DNA of 33,646 nucleotides from assembly GCA_017601225.1 (NCBI GenBank), contig JAFNIX010000022.1, positions 1-33,646 of the forward strand, in the 5' to 3' direction. Source of the DNA: Candidatus Brockarchaeota archaeon. Its GTDB lineage: Archaea > Thermoproteota > EX4484-205 > JAAOZP01. The notes below the pieces were generated by a model. That model had not been told where the DNA came from. It saw only the letters and a list, made by a program, of their open reading frames with translations, and did no database searches. The translations under genes were made by a program, and so were the position numbers. Shown in pieces: positions 8,125-17,058 of this stretch (within the stretch, counting starts at the first letter, position 1; every line of letters starts with the position of its first letter).

Positions 8125-10448
8125 TTTCCGAATATCTTCCCCACTATTTGCAGGACCATGCCTGAGATCAGGAGGCAGAGAAACACTGACCAAGCTATTT
8201 TCGATACGTCACTTCCCACAGTATGCATATTGAAGCTAAGCGTTACCCTACTAGACCCGGCGGGTATTTTCAGCTTCATGAAAGGAATCCTCCAGTTAAA
8301 GACCGGGCCGATCCCATGCCAATTGGTTATTACATTCGGCAGTTTCGGATAATAGGTTTCTATCTGGACGGTTTCCCCGTCGACTTCGGCCGAGAAGCCG
8401 GGGAAATTTACTTGTCTGACTACTAGGTATGTAGAGTTTCCGGAAACGTTGGATACCGTGGCTTCAATCCTGTTTACGGCAAAGTCTATTGATTCAACTG
8501 TTCCCTCCCCTTGGATGAAGACTATTTTCGAATAGTTAATCCTTCTGAAAACAGCGTAAAGACCATTATAATACTCGAGCCTAAAACCTGCTGAAGAGTT
8601 TAAAGCATTAATTAATCTTGAATTATTGATCGCTATGTAGCCGATTCCAAGCTCATCCATCAGTCTTTGAATCAGACCGTTTTCAACCAGTTTTTCCACG
8701 GAGAAACTCAGAATATAGCCTCCCTCTGTAAGGGCATAAGTATTGGTTATGTAGCGGGTGCCAAAACATCCTCCGATAATTGGTCTTTTTAACCTTATTG
8801 AAGCGACGTAGATATAGTGTGATGTTTGAAAGTTTTTATTGTCTCCAAAATCCAAGGTGTCTTGAAACAGTATATAGGTGTCTTTGGGGACATTTTTCTC
8901 AACCCAGCCTATAAGCTCGTCAACCTTTTGGAAGCCAGGGTAGTCTGAGGTCAGTTTGAAAACCTTCTCCCTGGTAAACGGGTAGGCTAGATCAGTATTC
9001 TGAAGCTGGGCACTAAGCGAAGAATTAAGAATCAGGAATACGAGCAACCCGGAAACTAGCGATAAAACCACTTGAAACCTTGTTTTTTTGGAGAACGCGT
9101 AAAGCCTGCTCAAAACCTTTGAGAAACCGAGGGATGCTACACTGAGTATTAGTATTCTGGCTGGAGAATTGAACTTAGCGTAGCCGAAGCTTCTCATGAA
9201 GGGAATTAGGCTGAGCAAGTCAAGCCTAAACGGGCCGAAGTAGACAAGATAAGTTTCTGGGCCTGTTGCAAGAAACGCGAGGATAGATATTGATGCAAGC
9301 ATGAATGACACGGCTAGGTCTCCGGAGGAAACCAGTAAAACCAGTGACGCTACAGATGCAAAGATAAGCCTTAACCCAATATTGCTATCATACAGGCTGA
9401 CAAGGTTAAGAAACTGTAGAAGAAGGATAACGACAGAGGCAGCTAGGGACGAATAGGAAATTCTCTTTCTGGCGAAAACAGGCGTGAAGGCACCCAGACA
9501 GTAGAAAATTAACAGGTACCACGGTATACTGGCAAATATTTCTCCAAAAATATATGGTCCAGTAGCCCATGTGACTGCTGGAAAACTGTGGTATGCATCT
9601 ATCGTTTGGAACAGTGGGATCATCCAGAAAGCGGCCATCCCTATGGAGAGCAACCCCATGGAGGAAAACTTTGCTAGGGCAACGGCCCCTGTTTTCAAAA
9701 GTAGCTTAGGCTTGCCTGTGGACCACATATCTACTAACACTTTTAACAAGAAGAAGAGCAATAGTATTAGCGCGATTAATGCTGCTGAAACTCCCATCAT
9801 CACGTGGGATAGGACGGCCATGGTGAAGAACAGGGAACCCAGTCCCGTGTAAAACACTGTTTTCAAAAAAGATTTAGTTTTTAAGGAGTAAGCCAAGAGG
9901 GCTACGCTGAAGAAGGCAAAGACTAGGCCAAGTCTCTCTGGCCACATGCCTATATAGTACATTTGCTTAAGGCCTGCGCCAAACCATGCTGATTCTTCTA
10001 TGAAGGTTGTTATTGAGAGAAGCGAGGCGATTACGGCTGCAAAACTATCCTCTGTCAAGGCGTGGACAAACATGAACACGGCAGGGGCAAGTAGAAAGTA
10101 GGCTAGGAAAAAAGCGATCTTGTATGCCATTAAAAGGTCTATAAGCCCTAGGAACGAGTAGTAAACAGAAGAGACGAAGATGCTCATCCCAGGATTGTAA
10201 TACAAGTTGAAAACCCAGCCGAACTGGTTGAACGGATCCCAGCCAAGGATGTCGAGCTTTGGAAACATATAGAACGCTGTTAAGTAAGAATTCACGTAAT
10301 GAACTGGGTTATCCCAGCCCGGGATCATGCCATCGAGGAAAATCGTCTTCACGGAAAGTAATGCATATATGAAGAGTAGTATTAAGGACAATATACTGTA
10401 GTGTTTTTTAAATATTTCTATAATGTGCATGGGTTTTTCCACAGGCAT
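8112..10448 (-). CDS. Large polytopic membrane protein, GT-C / PTPS-related family
   Basis: The product is 778 residues. A first membrane segment (about 14-36) is followed by a large outer loop starting GMIPGWDNPVHYVNSYL, then FNQFGWVFNLYYNPG and MAYKIAFF. This layout is typical of the archaeal '6-pyruvoyl-tetrahydropterin synthase related' membrane family (PF10131), whose fold is that of GT-C glycosyltransferases using lipid-linked sugars. About a dozen segments follow to near residue 480, then a soluble outer domain (about 490-745) rich in beta strands and N-glycosylation sequons, and a last segment (about 752-772). The aspartate in GWDNP is a candidate catalytic or metal residue. The overlapping UbiA-like gene could supply its lipid-sugar donor. 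The start at 10448 is supported by a TATA box about 30 bases upstream. Glycosyltransferase activity is inferred from fold and context. Confidence 0.75.
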   Translation of the reverse strand: MPVEKPMHIIEIFKKHYSILSLILLFIYALLSVKTIFLDGMIPGWDNPVHYVNSYLTAFYMFPKLDILGWDPFNQFGWVFNLYYNPGMSIFVSSVYYSFLGLIDLLMAYKIAFFLAYFLLAPAVFMFVHALTEDSFAAVIASLLSITTFIEESAWFGAGLKQMYYIGMWPERLGLVFAFFSVALLAYSLKTKSFLKTVFYTGLGSLFFTMAVLSHVMMGVSAALIALILLLFFLLKVLVDMWSTGKPKLLLKTGAVALAKFSSMGLLSIGMAAFWMIPLFQTIDAYHSFPAVTWATGPYIFGEIFASIPWYLLIFYCLGAFTPVFARKRISYSSLAASVVILLLQFLNLVSLYDSNIGLRLIFASVASLVLLVSSGDLAVSFMLASISILAFLATGPETYLVYFGPFRLDLLSLIPFMRSFGYAKFNSPARILILSVASLGFSKVLSRLYAFSKKTRFQVVLSLVSGLLVFLILNSSLSAQLQNTDLAYPFTREKVFKLTSDYPGFQKVDELIGWVEKNVPKDTYILFQDTLDFGDNKNFQTSHYIYVASIRLKRPIIGGCFGTRYITNTYALTEGGYILSFSVEKLVENGLIQRLMDELGIGYIAINNSRLINALNSSAGFRLEYYNGLYAVFRRINYSKIVFIQGEGTVESIDFAVNRIEATVSNVSGNSTYLVVRQVNFPGFSAEVDGETVQIETYYPKLPNVITNWHGIGPVFNWRIPFMKLKIPAGSSRVTLSFNMHTVGSDVSKIAWSVFLCLLISGMVLQIVGKIFGKWRK

Positions 10449-10474
10449 TTCTCACTATCTCAACCACCAACCTT

Positions 10475-10482
10475 TTTATAAA
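10475..10482 (-). promoter_or_regulatory. TATA box of the GT-C/UbiA operon
   Basis: TTTATAAA, itself a palindrome, is centred about 30 bases before the minus-strand ATG at 10448. It lies in the 104-base divergent promoter region shared with the GH2-FtsX gene. Confidence 0.6.
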
Positions 10483-10518
10483 TCTATCCTCTTCTCAGAG
10501 TTTAAACAGAAGATAAAA

Positions 10519-10526
10519 CTTATATC
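10519..10526 (+). promoter_or_regulatory. TATA box of the GH2-FtsX fusion gene
   Basis: CTTATATC, centred about 30 bases before the ATG at 10553. Because transcription should begin near 10548, the ATG at 10535 would not be in the message. This decides the start chosen for the gene. Confidence 0.5.
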
Positions 10527-10552
10527 GTGCTTCAATGAGAAGCAATCTGGTG

Positions 10553-13500
10553 ATGGCATCGAGGAGGACCGTAGAGCTACTTCTAACCATAATCTCAGTA
10601 TCACTCTTGATAGCGGCCTTGGTTCTCCCTGGTCTACGATACTTCTTTGTGGAGCCCTCTGAAAACCTTGTAGATAAGGTTTCATCCTACCTTGTGCCTT
10701 TCAACTACTTCTACCTCTCTAAGTATGAACTGGCTGGGAAGTGGAGTTACAAGGTTGATACTTTCGATCTTGGAAACATAAATCTTTACTACGATCCTTA
10801 TTATAATGATTCTTCATGGAATAAGATTGAACCTCCGTTCTTGTTTAAATCAGCTAGATCAAACAGCTCACTATGGTTGAGAAAAACTTTTACGATACCT
10901 GATACTATGAGGGGGCTTAGACTGAGGCTTGTTTTTTCTGGTTTTTGGGTTTCTGCGAAAGCCTGGTTGAATGGCTTCTATCTGGGGGAGCACGTGGGTT
11001 ATTTCTCGCAATTCTTCTTCGACGTGGATGATGTTGTTGTCCGCGATGGAGTTAATGTTTTAACCGTTTACCTTGAGTCTCCAATCCAAGACGCATATGA
11101 GTCAAGAGTTCACCCGATGGGAATATACGCTTTTTCCGAGATTCTTCCGAACCTTCGTACTAGTTACATAGGAATGTCTGGAGGCGTCACCTTGGTTGGA
11201 ACGCTGGACCCTCTTATTAACCTTGTCCTAGTTGATGTCGCACAATACTCTAACCCTGCTTCATTGAACCTACGTGTTCTACTTCAAAACAAGGGAGATG
11301 TTGATAAAAGCATTGCGGCATTCGTAAGGATAAGAGAGATTAGCTCCGGCAACATGGCCCGCTTGGAACAATCTTTCAGCATAAAGCTTTCTGCCGGAGA
11401 AAGAAAATGGGAAACGTTAAGTCTCTCCCTCCGGGATCCAGCATACTGGTTCCCATGGGACAGCGGTATTCCAAATGTTTACCTCCTTAACATCAGTCTG
11501 TATCATGGTGATGAGTACGCGGGATCAATTGAGACAATCTTTGGAATACGTCTCTTAGAAGGGTCTATTTCTCAGAGAAACCCCCATATTAAAATAAACA
11601 GTAGAAACATCTTTCTAAGAGGAGGATCGTTTTTCTCTAGGCTTGAATGGCTGACTGACGCGGATTTCGGCTTGAAAATGAATGGGACGCTTAACCTGTT
11701 GAGAGAGGCGAATGTCAACTTTCTAAGGTCTTTCGCACACGTTGAGCCAAAGGAGTTCTACGAATTAACCTCGTTGAAAGGCTTCATCGTCCAGCTCGAC
11801 TTCCCACTGATAGGCGCTTATCCTGCTCTAGACTACTCTAAATATTATTCTAGGCTTGCAAAGATGCAGCTTGTTGAACTATTACTGCTAACTTACAACT
11901 ATCCCTCACTAGCAATAGTCTGCCCACATGTTTTACCCCCATGGCTAAACAGGGAATCACCATACTATGGTTCAGCAACCAATTTCTATCTAGACCGTGA
12001 CCTAGAAGCTCTGGTCAAGGAATTGAATAAGAAGATTATTGTATTCTCATATATCGAAGAATCTTATTATGTTGACAGGTTTATAAACTATGGTTGGGGA
12101 ACCGGCAGCTGGGTTGACTACCTGCATTATAAAGAGGTTTTCCCCAGCCTGATCAGCCCTGTGAGCCTGCCTAGCTTAGGCTCTCCATTCTGGAGTAATA
12201 TTTCCGATTTACCATATGAGCAGGTTCTGCAGCTTCTCGAAAGGGATGGGCTTGACACACGCTTCCTAAACACCTACTGGATCGGTGGGGCGGGTAATCT
12301 ATCCCGCTTGATCGAGCTGAGTCAAAGGTATCAGTCATTGGTGTTGAGGCATGCGATAGACAGGGCTAGAATACTTAAGTACAATGCGTCAATAGGCGTT
12401 AATATTCTCTCCCTTACAGATTACACCTTGCCTGTAAGCGGCTCAATCATAGATTCCTACGGCTTTAAGAAAGAATCCTACTACGAGGTTAAGAATGCTT
12501 TCAACCCTCTGCATGCTGTGATAATGGTTGACGGAGACTATAAGCATAATTTAACATGCCTCTATTTTCTACCGGGCTCCACTGTTAGGATTAGAATCTG
12601 GCTTGTGAACGACGTTTACCCGGAGGCTCTTGATGCGACGCTAAGCTGGAGGTTGAGAGACTTGACCTTCAATGAAACGCTGGTCGCCGAGAACATCAGC
12701 GTTAAAATACCCTCATCATCATCACCCGCCTATCTTGCGGTTAAACACGTCTTCGACGCACCACACCATGTTGACTCCGAACATGTGCTGGAAGTTTCAA
12801 CAGAGCTGCTATTGGCAAACGGCACTAAGATTGACGCCAATTCTAAACGGTTCACCGTGAAACCATCTTCTCTGTTAAAAATCTCCCTAACGCCAAAGCC
12901 AAAGGAACCCCAATTATTCTTAGTGTTCGTAAACGATGCATACATAGTCACTAAGGTTTTTGATGAAGCAACGATAGTAGTACCCTCCGACTCAGAAATA
13001 AAGATCATAGGGCCCTCGCTGAACGAGAAAGACACCTATGTGCCCCAGACAATAAGCGTGGGAAAACTATCAAATGGAGAAACTAGAAGAATAAGGATAA
13101 ACCTATGTCCGGGAGCGGTCGCAAAGGTCTTAGCAGTCGTTCCCTCCCCCTTCGACCTAACAATTCCGACGCAGGAAATGCGTGTTCAACTAGTCAATGA
13201 GACACGGCTTAATCAACTAATGCTGAATTATGATTTAAGTCAACTGCCGATACTTAGCCTGCTGAATATAACTGGAAATACTCTCGTAGTTCCTTCTGAA
13301 ACTGATTTGTCGATATTGGTTTCAACCATTATTGGTGGAAGAAAGATGGTTATTGAAATAGGGAACAGTACTCGACCTATTAGATTAAGTAAAGATGCTA
13401 AAATATATTTGGATCAACCTGCTCTACTCCAGATAAAATCTTATCAAAGTTTTGTCAACGAAATAGTTGAGTCCGCTAAAAGACGTGTAGAAGAAACTAG

Positions 13501-15928
13501 GAATATGGGGCTCTATGTGGGTCTAGAACTTTACAGGCTGGAGCAGATTGAAAGGTCTCGTTTAGCCGTTTTAAACACTTCTGACCCCATTAAGATACTG
13601 GCACATCAGCAGGAAGCGGTGATGAACAGTATTTTAATAACTGATGTTATTCAAAATATTGTTAGGGAAACACGGACCAACCAGATTATAGTGTTCGTAA
13701 TGGTAGCGATACTAGCCTTATCTATCGGCGCGATACTTGCAGAGCGAAAAGACCAGTATGCGACTTTTTCAACTGTTACTTTCATAGTTTTAATGACGAT
13801 TGCCTATCAAGTTTTCCCAGGTCTTTCGGGGATTCCAATGCTGGAGCTTCAGGTAGGGGTTTACATAGTTATATTCATTTTTCTGCTTGCACTTCTCGCT
13901 CCTTATTTTGTTGAAATAAAAAGCGAAAGAGGGGTTTCACTAATACCCGCCCTAATGATTGCTATTTCATACTCTATTGGAAACTTGAAAAAGAGGAAAC
14001 TTAGGACTCTGCTTACTCTAGTCTCAATTACAGTGATGATCATAGCAATCTCAACACTAACTTCAATAAGGATCTCTCTCACGATTAACGCCATAACGGT
14101 AGCTAAAACATGGCCGGCCAATAATCCTCCAATAGCAATGGTGATCAAGCCTACCGGTCCTCTCATGCCTGAAGATTTCAGCTTCATAGGTGCACAGAGA
14201 GAGGTTTCAAGAATAGATTACAAGGTGATAACTCCTGTCGCATACGGTGCCCTAGACTATGTTGGGGAGGTGCCGATCTACGGGGTTAGAGGAATTTCTA
14301 AGGGAGACCCGTCTCTAGATTTGATTAAAAGCGCCACATACCCGGAGTACGCGACGGAAAGCCTGTTTAACAACAGTAATTCTGTTCTCATAAGCAAGTA
14401 TTTAGCGAATATCAGGGATATAGATGTGGGCATGACTATAGTTTTCAGAGGGGTAAAGCTGAAGGTAGTTGGAATATTTAACGGTGAACTGGTTAATAGA
14501 ATAAAAGAGCCAGATGGTAGCTATTTCCTGCCCCTGTATATTCTTCCGGGCTTTGAGAATGGCGCACAACCAGTGCCGGCTGACAACCTCCTGATAACCG
14601 ATGCTTTTACTGCTCAGAAATTGGGAGGTTACGTTTCTGCGCTCTACTGCACGTTTAAAGATAATGCGCAGGCTAGAGAGGTTTCCAGAAGGTTAGCTTT
14701 GCTCGGAAACTATTCAGCCATTACTATGCCGAGTTCGGAGGGCATAACTTACTATTTTAGAGGAGGCTCCGTGGAGGTCTTCGGAGCATCGGTGTTTATT
14801 CCAATGGTTATTACTATATTGAACATAATGCTGCTTTTCTACACGCTGGTTTACGAAAGGAGAAATGAGATATTTATCTTTTCATCTGTAGGGTTAAACC
14901 CTACTCATATTTCAAGCCTTTTCATAGTTGAGGCTGGAGTATTCGGGTTCATTGGTGGGGGTATTGGCTATATATTGAGCATGATGATGTTTAAAATGTT
15001 CGAAGTTTTCAACGTGATTATACCTATCAATGTGAAAGCCACTCCCATAGACATGCTATCCCTGATAATAATGGCGTCCCTGACAGCCATGGTTTCCTCA
15101 ACCATACCCGCCTTAAAGGCCGCTAAAATAGCTACACCATCACTACTTAGAAGATGGAGAATAGAAGAGAAGACAGTTAAGGAAGGAGTATGGACAGTTC
15201 GAATCCCGGTGAGAATACCTTCGGAGAAGGTTGAAATGTTTGTCAACTATCTCCATGAAAGATTGCCTCAAAGCAGTACGGCGTTAGAGCTAGTGATTTC
15301 AGACGTTGCTCGCGAGGAAAAGCTGGATGAGAATGGGAATATTTCATATTTAGTAAGCTTCAAATACGGTAAGGGGGGTAACAGGCCTTTTACAGCCCTC
15401 ACCACGATTGAGGTTAAGAAGGATGGTGAAGATTACGCGGCTTATGTGTATGCAAAGTCTCTCTATGCGGTTATGCTTGAGTCAAACGCACATGAAGTCA
15501 TAACTCACGTTAGGAAGCTGGTTCTCGAATGGTCTACTCTAAGGTTTAACGTGGCTGCAGTCATAGGGGAATCAATAGAGTATGCTGCAACAGTTATTAG
15601 AAAATATCGCCCTCAGTTTTTAATTGTCTATTCAAGAACAGATGTAGGTGGCAGGGTGAGGGAATTGCGGAGGAGAGTTAGGTCTGAAGGCATATGGCCT
15701 CCGACGATTGAGATTAAGAGGATTGAGTCGAGAGATATAAATACGCTTGTTGAACGGCTTTCGGAAGAAATCCTTAATGTAGACGCTGTATGTTTAGACT
15801 CGGATGATGGCTTATTAAGCTCAGCGCTGGCAATAGCCGCAATAAGGCTAAACAAAAACATTATAACGTTTGATGCTGAAGGAAAGATGTATGAAATGTC
15901 GGCAAGAAGGTTCGTTGAAAAACCCTAG
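10553..15928 (+). CDS. GH2-like ectodomain fused to an FtsX-type permease (1791 residues)
   Basis: A signal anchor (about 6-30) is followed by a GH2-like sugar-binding jelly roll (about 66-200, with LWLRKTFTIP and AWLNGFYLGEHVGYF), an immunoglobulin-like domain (204-340) and a GH2-like TIM barrel (343-650, with FLRGGSFF, EANVNFLRSF and FYELTSLKGFIVQ). The GH2 acid/base position, normally '..GNE' after 'HPS', reads NYPSLAIVCPHV, and the nucleophile region reads SLISPVSLPSLG. Neither has the expected glutamate, so hydrolysis is unlikely. Beta-rich and helical parts follow, then three membrane segments (about 1041-1119). Next is an FtsX unit: segment at 1146-1170, MacB-like outer domain (1172-1405), and three more segments. 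A cytosolic tail (1525-1791) ends in a Rossmann-like region. No ABC ATPase lies in the window. An alternative ATG at 10535 adds six residues. Likely role: envelope glycan sensing or handling (inference). Confidence 0.85.
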   Translation: MASRRTVELLLTIISVSLLIAALVLPGLRYFFVEPSENLVDKVSSYLVPFNYFYLSKYELAGKWSYKVDTFDLGNINLYYDPYYNDSSWNKIEPPFLFKSARSNSSLWLRKTFTIPDTMRGLRLRLVFSGFWVSAKAWLNGFYLGEHVGYFSQFFFDVDDVVVRDGVNVLTVYLESPIQDAYESRVHPMGIYAFSEILPNLRTSYIGMSGGVTLVGTLDPLINLVLVDVAQYSNPASLNLRVLLQNKGDVDKSIAAFVRIREISSGNMARLEQSFSIKLSAGERKWETLSLSLRDPAYWFPWDSGIPNVYLLNISLYHGDEYAGSIETIFGIRLLEGSISQRNPHIKINSRNIFLRGGSFFSRLEWLTDADFGLKMNGTLNLLREANVNFLRSFAHVEPKEFYELTSLKGFIVQLDFPLIGAYPALDYSKYYSRLAKMQLVELLLLTYNYPSLAIVCPHVLPPWLNRESPYYGSATNFYLDRDLEALVKELNKKIIVFSYIEESYYVDRFINYGWGTGSWVDYLHYKEVFPSLISPVSLPSLGSPFWSNISDLPYEQVLQLLERDGLDTRFLNTYWIGGAGNLSRLIELSQRYQSLVLRHAIDRARILKYNASIGVNILSLTDYTLPVSGSIIDSYGFKKESYYEVKNAFNPLHAVIMVDGDYKHNLTCLYFLPGSTVRIRIWLVNDVYPEALDATLSWRLRDLTFNETLVAENISVKIPSSSSPAYLAVKHVFDAPHHVDSEHVLEVSTELLLANGTKIDANSKRFTVKPSSLLKISLTPKPKEPQLFLVFVNDAYIVTKVFDEATIVVPSDSEIKIIGPSLNEKDTYVPQTISVGKLSNGETRRIRINLCPGAVAKVLAVVPSPFDLTIPTQEMRVQLVNETRLNQLMLNYDLSQLPILSLLNITGNTLVVPSETDLSILVSTIIGGRKMVIEIGNSTRPIRLSKDAKIYLDQPALLQIKSYQSFVNEIVESAKRRVEETRNMGLYVGLELYRLEQIERSRLAVLNTSDPIKILAHQQEAVMNSILITDVIQNIVRETRTNQIIVFVMVAILALSIGAILAERKDQYATFSTVTFIVLMTIAYQVFPGLSGIPMLELQVGVYIVIFIFLLALLAPYFVEIKSERGVSLIPALMIAISYSIGNLKKRKLRTLLTLVSITVMIIAISTLTSIRISLTINAITVAKTWPANNPPIAMVIKPTGPLMPEDFSFIGAQREVSRIDYKVITPVAYGALDYVGEVPIYGVRGISKGDPSLDLIKSATYPEYATESLFNNSNSVLISKYLANIRDIDVGMTIVFRGVKLKVVGIFNGELVNRIKEPDGSYFLPLYILPGFENGAQPVPADNLLITDAFTAQKLGGYVSALYCTFKDNAQAREVSRRLALLGNYSAITMPSSEGITYYFRGGSVEVFGASVFIPMVITILNIMLLFYTLVYERRNEIFIFSSVGLNPTHISSLFIVEAGVFGFIGGGIGYILSMMMFKMFEVFNVIIPINVKATPIDMLSLIIMASLTAMVSSTIPALKAAKIATPSLLRRWRIEEKTVKEGVWTVRIPVRIPSEKVEMFVNYLHERLPQSSTALELVISDVAREEKLDENGNISYLVSFKYGKGGNRPFTALTTIEVKKDGEDYAAYVYAKSLYAVMLESNAHEVITHVRKLVLEWSTLRFNVAAVIGESIEYAATVIRKYRPQFLIVYSRTDVGGRVRELRRRVRSEGIWPPTIEIKRIESRDINTLVERLSEEILNVDAVCLDSDDGLLSSALAIAAIRLNKNIITFDAEGKMYEMSARRFVEKP

Positions 15929-16030
15929 CCTCCTAGCCGATAATTCCAGAAATGCCTCCTACGGCAAGCCTCAACTTATGCCATAACGCTCTAACCGATA
16001 TTCGTAAAGAGTTTCATTACTGAAAAAACT

Positions 16031-16038
16031 TTTATAAA
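16031..16038 (+). promoter_or_regulatory. TATA box of uppP
   Basis: TTTATAAA, centred about 24 bases before the GTG at 16058. It suggests that uppP is transcribed separately from the fusion gene, with essentially no leader. Confidence 0.55.
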
Positions 16039-16057
16039 CGGATTGTGGTAAAAAGGT

Positions 16058-16957
16058 GTGATCCAAGGAAAAAACCAGCTATCCACATTTATTCTCGTTA
16101 ACTACCTATTTATTCATATTTTAATGATCATTGGTAAGCCAAGTTTAACTATCTATTTCCAATCTGGAGGCGTTAGCGAGGCTGGAGTTCTAGAGGTATT
16201 TTTTCTAAGCCTGGTTCAGGGCATAACAGAATGGTTTCCAATCTCAAGCACAGGGCACTTAGTTATGATGCAAGAAATGTTTAGGATAAATGTCTCCGTT
16301 GCCTTTGATGTTATGCTTCACTTAGGAACCCTTATTGGAGTAATAATGTTTCTAAGAGAAGATTTACAATCCATACTTAAAGCTGTGTTCAGGCTTGATT
16401 TCTCGGGGGAGGAGGGTAGGATGTTCATGTACGTGGTTCTAGGCACGATCCCAATCGGTTTGGCGGGCTTCCTACTCAAAGGCTTCTTCGAATCCATGTT
16501 CAAAGGCCTTTTCGCAACAGGGGTTGCAATGCTTCTAAACGGTTTAATCCTGTTTTCAACGAGGCTTGCTACACCACGAAAGAGGCTAAATGCTTTAGAT
16601 TCGATTCTAATCGGAGTTTCTCAGGCTGCTGCAATCACGCCCGGAATATCCAGAACCGGGATAACTGTTTCAACCGGTCTACTCCTAGGGGTTGAGAACG
16701 ACGAGGCCTACCGGTTCTCCCTGCTCTTGTCAATCCCAAGCATAATTGGTGGAAGCATCTTTAAGCTTCAAGACGTCAACTTTGAACAGGAGTATTGGAT
16801 GATTGCTATAGGAATTCTAGCGACCGCTGCTGTCGGTTATCTTTCCCTGGGAAAAGTAAGAAAATACATTGTTAAACAGAGTTTCTACAAGTTTGCCTAC
16901 TATTGTCTGCCGGTTGGAGCAATTATCATCCTTTTAAGCATCCTGAAAATTTTTTAA
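16058..16957 (+). CDS. uppP: Undecaprenyl-diphosphatase (UppP/BacA)
   Basis: The product is 299 residues from a GTG start. It carries both UppP signature regions: VQGITEWFPISSTGH (53-67, with E58, S63/S64 and H67) and PGISRTG (195-201, with R199), each on a re-entrant helix in a polytopic membrane protein. UppP removes a phosphate from polyprenyl diphosphate on the outer face, so that the lipid carrier can be reused after glycan transfer. Archaea use it for the shorter isoprenoid carriers of glycan and protein glycosylation pathways. Compared with the family, about 45 residues are added at the N-terminus, including an extra hydrophobic stretch (11-25). An ATG at 16124 would shorten this, but no TATA box fits it. 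It sits after the envelope block, which agrees with a role in carrier recycling. Confidence 0.92.
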   Translation: MIQGKNQLSTFILVNYLFIHILMIIGKPSLTIYFQSGGVSEAGVLEVFFLSLVQGITEWFPISSTGHLVMMQEMFRINVSVAFDVMLHLGTLIGVIMFLREDLQSILKAVFRLDFSGEEGRMFMYVVLGTIPIGLAGFLLKGFFESMFKGLFATGVAMLLNGLILFSTRLATPRKRLNALDSILIGVSQAAAITPGISRTGITVSTGLLLGVENDEAYRFSLLLSIPSIIGGSIFKLQDVNFEQEYWMIAIGILATAAVGYLSLGKVRKYIVKQSFYKFAYYCLPVGAIIILLSILKIF

Positions 16958-16963
16958 CAAAAC

Positions 16964-16989
16964 AGGTTGTCAACCTCTTGCTAAGGTTG
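16964..16989. repeat. Triple alternating hairpin arms after uppP
   Basis: AGGTTG (16964-16969), CAACCT (16971-16976) and AGGTTG (16984-16989). The middle arm can pair with either neighbour, but a one-base loop is poor for the first pairing, so the second hairpin (7-base loop, then an A-rich run) is more likely to form in the uppP 3' end. Confidence 0.4.
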
Positions 16990-17058
16990 GAAAAATAGTT
17001 TTAAATAAGACCGTTTCCCAAAAGCCTCCGGCAATACCCTAAAAGAGGGAAACAAGAA

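Noticed and set aside
8125..8193. Longer start for the UbiA-like gene
   Set aside because: The extra 23 residues lie wholly inside the upstream gene, are unlike the family and have no promoter; the ATG at 8124 gives the normal N-terminus.
15197..15207. tRNA T-loop-like sequence GTTCGAATCCC
   Set aside because: It lies inside the fusion gene's frame, the flanks do not pair as a T stem, and no acceptor or anticodon arm is present.
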